Of a DNA stretch of 6,612 bases, positions 1 to 4,607 are shown piece by piece (positions within the stretch are counted from its first letter, which is position 1; each line of letters starts with the position of its first letter). The stretch spans positions 1-6,612 of the forward strand of contig JALHET010000221.1 of assembly GCA_022839525.1 (NCBI GenBank), read 5' to 3'. This DNA comes from Lentisphaerota bacterium. Lineage in GTDB: Bacteria; Verrucomicrobiota; Kiritimatiellia; RFP12; UBA1067. The notes beneath the pieces were generated by a model. It saw only the letters and a program-made list of their open reading frames with translations. It did not search any database and was not told the DNA's origin. The position numbers and the translations under genes were made by a program.

Positions 1-417
1 GATCAGCGTCTTGACCATCTTCTGGATCTGCGCCTTTTCCGCGCCGCCGTAGCCAGCCACCGCCATTTTGATGCGGCGGGGTTCATACTCGTAGACGGGG
101 AGACCCGCGCGCGCGCACTGGGCGATGATCGCGCCGCGAGCGTGTGAGAGGATCAGCATGGTCTTCACGTTCTTCGCGTAGAATACGCCCTCGATGACGG
201 CGACCTGCGGCTCATGCGTGCGGATCAGTTTTCCGATCTCGTCTTGGAGAAAAAGGAGGCAGGCGGAAAGGGGGCGACCCGGCGGGTTCTTGATGGTGCC
301 GTAATAAACGGGGGTCATGCGCGAGCCGATGGCATCGAGAATGCCGACGCCGGTCGAGCGTAGCGAGGTGTCGATGCCGAGGACGCGAATGGGGGAGGTT
401 GTGGTGCGGGTTAGCAT
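1..417 (-). CDS. ruvC: Crossover junction endodeoxyribonuclease RuvC (partial, C-terminus beyond the left edge)
   Basis: RuvC is the Holliday-junction resolvase that acts with the RuvAB branch-migration motor in recombinational repair. 139 residues are visible. The N-terminal RNase H-fold motif GIDTSLRSTGVG carries the first catalytic acid (D16). The second acidic residue is E76 in VIEGVFYAKN, followed by the conserved SHARGA stretch and YEPRRIKMAVAGYGGAEKAQ, which closely match the E. coli family pattern. The final two catalytic aspartates (the DAxDALA motif) would lie just past the window edge, so completeness cannot be judged. The ATG at 415-417 places the GID motif at the usual distance from the N-terminus. 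No clear Shine-Dalgarno precedes it. The gene lies downstream of pnp on the same strand, with its start only 24 bp past the pnp terminator, so it depends on readthrough or on a promoter inside the end of pnp. Identification is secure. Confidence 0.95.
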   Translation of the reverse strand, partial: MLTRTTTSPIRVLGIDTSLRSTGVGILDAIGSRMTPVYYGTIKNPPGRPLSACLLFLQDEIGKLIRTHEPQVAVIEGVFYAKNVKTMLILSHARGAIIAQCARAGLPVYEYEPRRIKMAVAGYGGAEKAQIQKMVKTLI

Positions 418-441
418 GCAGGGAATTGGACGTTTAGAGAG

Positions 442-470
442 AAAAAAAGCCCGCGACGGATGCCACGGGC
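442..470 (-). terminator. Intrinsic terminator after pnp
   Basis: On the minus strand a 9-bp stem (arms 470-462 and 457-449, with two G-U pairs) closes a 4-nt loop and is followed directly by seven U (442-448). It begins 14 bp past the pnp stop codon. The two wobble pairs become A-C mismatches in the plus-strand transcript, so the hairpin is clearly better in the pnp direction. Six T at 471-476 on the plus strand also give it a superficial bidirectional look. Confidence 0.85.
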
Positions 471-484
471 TTTTTTGTTTGTGA

Positions 485-2590
485 TTAGCCGTTCTGCTTT
501 TGCTGGTCGAGGTCGCGCATGGCTTCGCGGCGGCTGAGCTTGATGCGGCCGCGGTCATCGATGCCAATACACTTGACCCACATTTTGTCGCCCACCTGGC
601 AGACGTCCTCGACGGCACCGATGCGGCGGTCGGCAAGTTCGCTGATGTGGCAGAGGCCATCCTTGCCGGGCAGGATCTCGACGAAACAGCCGAACTCTTT
701 GATACCGGTGACGGTGCCCTCATAGAGTTTGCCTTCTTCGGCCTCGGCGGAGATGGAGGCGACCTCGTTCTGCGCGATGGCCAGAGATTCGGCGTTGTTC
801 GCGAAGATGCTGACCTTGCCGTCGTCCTCGATGTCGATCTGGGCGCCGGAGATTTCGCACACGCGGCGGATGTTCGAGCCGCCGGGGCCGATGAGCGCGC
901 CGATCTTGTCCACGGGGATCATCATGACGGTGATGCGCGGCGCGTGGACGGAGAGCTCCGCGCGCGGGGCAGGCATAATAGACTCCATGAAATCAAGGAT
1001 CTGGAAGCGTCCCTGTTTGGCCCGCTGCAGAGCGGCTTCCACCACATCCCATGTGAGACCCCGCAGCTTCAGATCCACTTGGAAGCCGGTGATACCCTTG
1101 CGGGTGCCGGCCACTTTGAAGTCCATGTCGCCGCAGTGGTCTTCGGACCCGAGGATATCGGTGACCAGGATCTTCTGGCTTTCGTCCTTGTTCGTAAAAA
1201 GTCCGACCGACACACCGGCGACCGGGGCTTTGATCGGGATGCCCGCGTCCATCATGGCCAGGGAACCGACACAGATGGAGGCCATGGAAGAGGATCCGTT
1301 CGACCCCATGATGTCCGAGACCACACGGATGGAGTAAGGGTAGTCCTGGGGCACAACCTGTGTAAGCGAGCGCTCGGCAAGGGCACCATGGCCGATTTCG
1401 CGGCGCCCCGTACTGCCGAGCCTGCCGACTTCGCCGACGCAGTAAGGCGGAAAGTTGTAGTGGAGGATGAACGCTTTGCTGGTGTCGCCGCCGGTGATGG
1501 CGTCGAGTTCCTGCGCGTCCTTCTTCGTGCCGAGCGTGACCGAACCGAGTGCCGACGTTTCACCGCGCTCGAAGATGGCCGAACCGTGAGCGCGCGGCAT
1601 CACGCCGACTTGAGCGTAGAGCTTGCGGATCTCATCGGTGGCGCGGCCGTCGATGCGCTTGCCATCCTCAAGGATATTCTTACGCACAAGGTCGATTTCC
1701 ATCGTGTCGAAGAGCGTCACGAAAGAAGCTTCGGTGACTTCCTCGGGCCACTTCTCAAGGGTTTTTGCTTGCAAGGATTCCTTGATGGCTTTGACGGCGT
1801 CCTGACGCTCCATCTTGTCGGCGATCAGCAGAGCCTCGCGGAGCTCCGCGCCGCCGTTCGCATAAAGAAACGCCATCTTTTCGGCGTCGGGCGCCTTGTC
1901 TTCCACGACTTTGGGCGACTTGCCGAGCATTTTGCGCAACTCGTGCTGGGCGTCGACAATCTTGACGACCTCGACGTGCGCGAATTTCATTGCCGCGAGG
2001 AAGTCCTCTTCCGAGATTTCTGCGGCTCCGCCCTCCATCATCAGGAAGCGCTCGCGCGTGCCGGCGTAGATCAGGTCAAGGTCGCTCTCTTTGCGTTGCG
2101 CCTGAGTGGGATTGATGACGAACGCCCCGTTGATGCGTCCGACGCGCACACAGCCGATGGGCCCCATGAAGGGCACTTCGGAAATGTGCAGGGCGGCAGA
2201 CGCGGCATTGACGGCCAAAACATCGGTCTCATTCTCGCAGTCTGCGGAAAGAACCATGTTGTTGACCTGGACGTCGTTAATGTAGCCGTCAGGGAAAAGC
2301 GGGCGGATGGGGCGGTCAATGATGCGGGCGGTGAGGATTTCCTTCTCACTCGGGCGTGCCTCGCGCTTGAAGAAACCGCCCGGGAAACGTCCTGCGGCGT
2401 AATACTTCTCACGGTATTCGACCTGCAACGGGAAAAAGTCGATGCCTTCGCGCGGCTTGTCCGTATTGGTCACTGCGGAGAACACCAAGCGGCAAACGGT
2501 GGCACCTGCGGCCTGGCGTGCGAGGAGACCGGTCTCAATCGTCATCTGGGCTCCACCAACATTGATGGAGACCGAAGTTGTGTCTTTCAT
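485..2590 (-). CDS. pnp: Polyribonucleotide nucleotidyltransferase (PNPase)
   Basis: PNPase degrades RNA 3' to 5' using phosphate, releasing nucleoside diphosphates, as a cytoplasmic trimer often found in the degradosome. The 701-residue product matches the family length (about 700-710). In order it has: a first RNase PH-like domain (about 10-140, with FFKREARPSEKE and IDRPIRPLFP); an all-helical linker (about 145-300); the catalytic second RNase PH domain (about 310-535) with GRREIGHGALAER (R396, R397, H401), the phosphate-binding SNGSSSMAS (S433-S435) and GSEDHCGDMDFKVAG (D484, D490, K492); a KH domain with the IGPGG loop (about 550-610); and an S1 RNA-binding domain (about 620-690). The ATG at 2588-2590 was chosen because the family N-terminus begins here and GAAGG lies 6 nt upstream. 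An in-frame upstream ATG at 2716 would add 42 unlike residues across the rpsO terminator. The gene follows rpsO on the same strand. Confidence 0.97.
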   Translation of the reverse strand: MKDTTSVSINVGGAQMTIETGLLARQAAGATVCRLVFSAVTNTDKPREGIDFFPLQVEYREKYYAAGRFPGGFFKREARPSEKEILTARIIDRPIRPLFPDGYINDVQVNNMVLSADCENETDVLAVNAASAALHISEVPFMGPIGCVRVGRINGAFVINPTQAQRKESDLDLIYAGTRERFLMMEGGAAEISEEDFLAAMKFAHVEVVKIVDAQHELRKMLGKSPKVVEDKAPDAEKMAFLYANGGAELREALLIADKMERQDAVKAIKESLQAKTLEKWPEEVTEASFVTLFDTMEIDLVRKNILEDGKRIDGRATDEIRKLYAQVGVMPRAHGSAIFERGETSALGSVTLGTKKDAQELDAITGGDTSKAFILHYNFPPYCVGEVGRLGSTGRREIGHGALAERSLTQVVPQDYPYSIRVVSDIMGSNGSSSMASICVGSLAMMDAGIPIKAPVAGVSVGLFTNKDESQKILVTDILGSEDHCGDMDFKVAGTRKGITGFQVDLKLRGLTWDVVEAALQRAKQGRFQILDFMESIMPAPRAELSVHAPRITVMMIPVDKIGALIGPGGSNIRRVCEISGAQIDIEDDGKVSIFANNAESLAIAQNEVASISAEAEEGKLYEGTVTGIKEFGCFVEILPGKDGLCHISELADRRIGAVEDVCQVGDKMWVKCIGIDDRGRIKLSRREAMRDLDQQKQNG

Positions 2591-2609
2591 TCTATACCTT
2601 CTATACCTT
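2591..2609 (-). promoter_or_regulatory. pnp ribosome binding site inside a duplicated 9-mer
   Basis: On the minus strand, AAGGTATAG occurs twice in direct tandem immediately before the pnp ATG. The proximal copy supplies GAAGG (2601-2597) with a 6-nt spacer and decides the start at 2590. The distal copy places a second AAGG 9 nt further upstream. Confidence 0.7.
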
Positions 2610-2611
2610 TC

Positions 2612-2681
2612 AGCGGACAAGGACCGGAAAGTGTTCTGCCAGAAAAAGTGGCGCACTCGGGTGAGTGCTGGGAGATCCGCT
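2612..2681 (-). promoter_or_regulatory. Possible structured pnp leader RNA
   Basis: In the pnp leader the hexamer AGCGGA (minus strand, 2681-2676) is complementary to TCCGCT (2617-2612), just upstream of the ribosome binding site. Enclosed within is a perfect 6-bp hairpin GCACTC-ACCC-GAGTGC (2668-2653). A competing pairing of CGGAAA (2693-2688) with TTTCCG (2630-2625) is also possible. In E. coli the pnp leader is a stem-loop cleaved by RNase III and then used for PNPase autoregulation. A similar role here is only an analogy based on position. No folding calculation was done. Confidence 0.35.
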
Positions 2682-2700
2682 AGAAGGTTTCCGCCGGAGC

Positions 2701-2737
2701 AAAAAAACAAGGTCACGCGGTGACAAACCGCGCGACC
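2701..2737 (-). terminator. Strong intrinsic terminator between rpsO and pnp
   Basis: The minus-strand RNA forms an 11-bp GC-rich stem (arms 2737-2727 and 2721-2711, one G-U pair) with a 5-nt loop, followed by UUGUUUUUUU (2710-2701). It starts 14 bp past the rpsO stop. Such a terminator between rpsO and pnp is also known in E. coli, where readthrough lets pnp be expressed. The same partial readthrough is likely here, because I find no good sigma70-like promoter between this hairpin and pnp. Confidence 0.9.
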
Positions 2738-2751
2738 GGCAACCTGCGTGC

Positions 2752-3015
2752 TTAACGGCGGAGATTGAGATCCTTGATGACCTTTTGGTAAACGGCCTCA
2801 TTCTCCCGCTTGAGGTAATCAAGCAGACTGCGACGGGTGTTTACCTTGCGGATCAGCCCGTAGCGGGAACTGTGATCCTTTTTGTTGGCCTTAAGATGCT
2901 CGGTAAGCATCTCGATCTCTTTTGTGAGAACGGCGATTTGGACTTCGCTCGACCCTGTGTCACGCTCGTGACGTTGGAATTGCTTCCGGATGGCTGTTTT
3001 ATCGATCTGGCTCAT
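2752..3015 (-). CDS. rpsO: 30S ribosomal protein S15
   Basis: S15 is a primary binder of 16S rRNA helices in the central domain and helps form bridge B4 with the large subunit. The 87-residue product has the normal family length and the all-helical signature: [19 protein letters not shown] (about 13-31), the [15 protein letters not shown] rRNA-binding loop (about 40-54), and [11 protein letters not shown] followed by a basic LNLRR end. One small departure is Tyr in SRYGL, where the common form is SRRGL. The ATG at 3013-3015 gives the standard MSxxD/xxK start. Its only good Shine-Dalgarno candidate, AAGGA, lies about 14 nt upstream, in the loop of a small potential hairpin (3026-3041), so initiation may be structure-dependent. 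S15 represses its own mRNA in several bacteria. The gene is first in the rpsO-pnp unit and is preceded by two promoter-like elements. Confidence 0.96.
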   Translation of the reverse strand: MSQIDKTAIRKQFQRHERDTGSSEVQIAVLTKEIEMLTEHLKANKKDHSSRYGLIRKVNTRRSLLDYLKRENEAVYQKVIKDLNLRR

Positions 3016-3025
3016 AGACTACTTA

Positions 3026-3041
3026 GCGGTCCTTGTTCCGC
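3026..3041 (-). promoter_or_regulatory. Small rpsO leader hairpin presenting AAGGA in its loop
   Basis: On the minus strand GCGG-AACAAGGA-CCGC forms a 4-bp stem with an 8-nt loop holding the only purine-rich Shine-Dalgarno-like motif upstream of rpsO. After the stem, 10 nt remain before the ATG, which would bring the loop to a plausible ribosome distance if the hairpin forms. The stem is short, so this is a weak call. Confidence 0.3.
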
Positions 3042-3072
3042 GTTTTCTTTTTTTGTTAACTTTCCGGCGCAC

Positions 3073-3102
3073 ACTATAGATAATACCCCCGCCTGCTGTA
3101 AA
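3073..3102 (-). promoter_or_regulatory. Proximal sigma70-like promoter for rpsO (P2)
   Basis: On the minus strand TTTACA (3102-3097) and TATAGT (3078-3073) are separated by 18 bp, each matching 5 of 6 consensus positions. The predicted transcript would start near 3066 and give a leader of about 50 nt before rpsO. Confidence 0.65.
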
Positions 3103-3175
3103 GCGAAATCGGGCCGGAAAGGCCAGATGCCCCGCAGCGGGGATTGTTTCCTTAGACGCACCGCAGGAAGCCGAA

Positions 3176-3204
3176 ACTTTAGAGGAACCGCTTTGGGAAG
3201 TCAA
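3176..3204 (-). promoter_or_regulatory. Distal sigma70-like promoter for rpsO (P1)
   Basis: On the minus strand TTGACT (3204-3199, 5 of 6) and TAAAGT (3181-3176, 4 of 6) are separated by exactly 17 bp. Transcription from here would give a leader of about 150 nt, which includes two small GC-rich hairpins (3142-3130 and 3124-3112) and runs through P2. Tandem promoters are common before ribosomal protein genes. Confidence 0.5.
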
Positions 3205-3252
3205 GGGGGGCAGGATTTTTTTATTGGTATGGGAAAAAGTATAGGATCCGTT

Positions 3253-3301
3253 GCGTCACACGAAGACGACACCGAATTTCGGTGTCGTCTTCGTGTGACG
3301 C
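3253..3301. repeat. Perfect 24-bp inverted repeat with 1-bp centre
   Basis: Left arm 3253-3276 and right arm 3278-3301 are exact reverse complements around one T (3277). Each arm begins GCGTCACACGAAG and ends ACACCGAA at the centre. Neither side is followed by a T-run, and both flanking genes are transcribed away from it, so it does not sit where a terminator is expected. Possible identities are a REP or MITE-like dispersed palindrome, a large operator, or a bidirectional transcription insulator between the divergent promoters. The sequence alone does not choose between these. Confidence 0.9.
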
Positions 3302-3372
3302 TTGATAAATGAGGTGGGGGGCAGGGGGGAGGGCGTCCGCCAACTTTCTGGCGTGGTAAGGGGGCGTGCGGT

Positions 3373-3402
3373 TTGGTATTCTGTTGCCGTGTTTTCGATA
3401 AT
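3373..3402 (+). promoter_or_regulatory. Sigma70-like promoter for sppA
   Basis: TTGGTA (3373-3378, 4 of 6) and GATAAT (3397-3402, 5 of 6) are spaced 18 bp apart. The predicted start is near 3409, giving a leader of about 87 nt before the sppA ATG. No competing promoter of equal quality was seen closer to the gene. Confidence 0.5.
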
Positions 3403-3457
3403 TAAGCCGACCGCCTGGGGGGCGCTCCGGGCGAAGACGAGGGGATAATTGGAACGC

Positions 3458-3477
3458 TCAACGTTCAACGTTCACGT
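3458..3477 (+). repeat. Short tandem repeat of TCAACGT before sppA
   Basis: TCAACGT (3458-3464) is repeated at 3465-3471 and followed by a shortened copy, TCACGT (3472-3477). The repeats overlap the self-complementary hexamer AACGTT twice. They end about 8 bp before the sppA Shine-Dalgarno, so they lie in the leader RNA if the upstream promoter is used. Function is unknown. They could be an operator-like site or a neutral microrepeat. Confidence 0.6.
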
Positions 3478-3495
3478 TATGGATGAGGGGATGAC

Positions 3496-4548
3496 ATGTC
3501 TGAAAATCAAGAAAACAGGAAAAAGGGGCGCGGGTGCGGTTTCGGATGCGCGCTGGTGATCGGGCTCTTTCTCGGGATCGGGCTCTTGGTGGCGGTGTTG
3601 CTGATGGGGAGCCTGAGCGTTCTCAGCCTGCCTCAAGAGAAGGGACTTTCCCGGCTTTTCCATATGCGGCATGCCGACACGGGCATGGGGGAGGACGAGG
3701 CTCCCTACATGGTTGAGACGTGGTCGTCCGGCCGTGGGGACGTCAAGGTCGTGCGCATCCCGGTGTCGGGGATGATCTTGCTGGGCGACACGGCGTGGTA
3801 CATGGGGAATGCGAACACCGCACTCCGCTCGATCCGGAGGGCGACGCATGACCCCGAGGTGGAGGGGCTGATCCTCGAGATCGACAGCGGCGGGGGCGGC
3901 ATTACTGATAGCGACATCATGTATAAGGCGGTGAAAGATTTCAAGGCGGCGAAAAAGGGCCGCGTGGTGGTTTCGCTGATGGGCGATGTGGCGGCTTCGG
4001 GCGCGTATTACATCGCGTTGGCGTCTGACCACATTCTGGCGCACCCGACCACGCTGACCGGCTCGATCGGTGTGATCGTGCAGTCGTATAATTTCAAAGA
4101 GCTGGCGGCCAAGTTGGGGGTTCAGGACGTGACCATCAAATCGGGCGCGAACAAAGATTTTCTCAATCCTTTCCAAGACGTGAAGCCGGAGCAGAAGGAA
4201 ATCCTGCAAAAGGTCATTTCCGCCATGCATGAGAGGTTCGTGTCCCTGATCGTGGAAAACCGCAAGCTGCCCAAAGAGGTCGTGACCCCTCTGGCTGACG
4301 GGCGGGTGTTCATCGCGGAGGAGGCGGTGCGGCTCAGGCTGATTGACGGGATCGGGTACAGCGCGGACGCGCAGGCGAAGATCGCCGACCTGCTCGATGC
4401 CGACGGCGTGAAGGTGTATAAATACGAGGAGCAGGTGACCCTGATGGATCTGTTCTCGCGGCCGGGGATCGGGCTGAATTTCGACGTCAGCCGGTTCATG
4501 AGGGAAGGCGCGAAAGACGCGAGGCTGATGTTCAAGTGGACGTGGTAA
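3496..4548 (+). CDS. sppA: Signal peptide peptidase SppA, S49 family, single-domain
   Basis: SppA is a membrane-anchored serine protease with a Ser-Lys dyad that degrades released signal peptides. The 350-residue product matches the short (Bacillus-type) form rather than the tandem E. coli form of about 618. A basic stretch (NRKKGRG, 7-13) precedes one hydrophobic membrane segment (about 15-45), predicting a cytoplasmic N-terminus and an external catalytic domain. The nucleophile is S168 in GDVAASGAYYIAL. The Lys is probably K220 in ANKDFLNPF, 52 residues later, the same separation as S147-K199 in the Bacillus subtilis enzyme. The LEIDSGGGG stretch (about 127-135) fits the family substrate-binding region, and TGSIGV (188-193) is also typical. 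GAGGGG lies 5 nt before the ATG. An overlapping ATG at 3491 is out of frame. The gene stands at the head of the plus-strand block, and murC begins 59 bp after its stop. Confidence 0.93.
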   Translation: MSENQENRKKGRGCGFGCALVIGLFLGIGLLVAVLLMGSLSVLSLPQEKGLSRLFHMRHADTGMGEDEAPYMVETWSSGRGDVKVVRIPVSGMILLGDTAWYMGNANTALRSIRRATHDPEVEGLILEIDSGGGGITDSDIMYKAVKDFKAAKKGRVVVSLMGDVAASGAYYIALASDHILAHPTTLTGSIGVIVQSYNFKELAAKLGVQDVTIKSGANKDFLNPFQDVKPEQKEILQKVISAMHERFVSLIVENRKLPKEVVTPLADGRVFIAEEAVRLRLIDGIGYSADAQAKIADLLDADGVKVYKYEEQVTLMDLFSRPGIGLNFDVSRFMREGAKDARLMFKWTW

Positions 4549-4589
4549 CGCGAAGTTGAGAATTGAATTTCGAAACGAGAAACTGGGAC

Positions 4590-4605
4590 GGGGGGGGACA
4601 TGTCC
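4590..4605 (+). other. Eight-G run joined to a 10-bp palindrome in the sppA-murC gap
   Basis: Positions 4590-4597 are eight consecutive G. The last two also begin the perfect palindrome GGACATGTCC (4596-4605). The pair lies directly upstream of the murC ATG at 4608. The G-run is the only possible Shine-Dalgarno for that ATG (10 nt between its end and the ATG). It is also a length-unstable tract, prone to slippage or sequencing error. Confidence 0.6.
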
Positions 4606-4607
4606 AC

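Larger units (their letters stand above)
3016..3495. other. Divergent regulatory intergenic region between rpsO and sppA
   Basis: This 480-bp stretch holds no gene I can support. From left to right it contains the rpsO leader, promoters P2 and P1, an A/T-tract (3217-3223) beside a run of G, the perfect large palindrome (3253-3301), a G-rich purine segment (3311-3333), a weak 5-bp hairpin (3338-3353), the sppA promoter (3373-3402), and a short tandem repeat before the sppA ribosome binding site. Open frames of 60-70 codons across it on the minus strand have no recognisable composition or start signal and overlap the promoters. Confidence 0.7.

Noticed and set aside
500..2683. Long plus-strand open frame of 727 codons opposite pnp
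   Set aside because: It is antisense to an unmistakable PNPase over its whole length, has no family motif, and is explained by GC-rich codon bias keeping the opposite frame open.
2591..2716. Upstream extension of PNPase by 42 residues to an ATG at 2714-2716
   Set aside because: The extension overlaps the rpsO terminator and has no resemblance to PNPase N-termini. The ATG at 2590 has a Shine-Dalgarno and gives the family length.
3130..3150. Plus-strand terminator at the CCCCG-CAG-CGGGG hairpin
   Set aside because: The stem is only 5 bp, there is no real U-tract (ATTGTTT), and no plus-strand gene ends upstream.
3105..3180. Possible small structured RNA (SRP RNA or tRNA) upstream of rpsO
   Set aside because: Small hairpins are present, but the SRP GGAA tetraloop context and any tRNA arm pattern are missing. 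The segment is better read as a leader between two promoters.
3256..3468. Minus-strand frame of 70 codons across the palindrome and the sppA promoter
   Set aside because: The frame is made partly of the palindrome itself, ends in intergenic sequence with no ribosome binding site, and shows no recognisable protein features.
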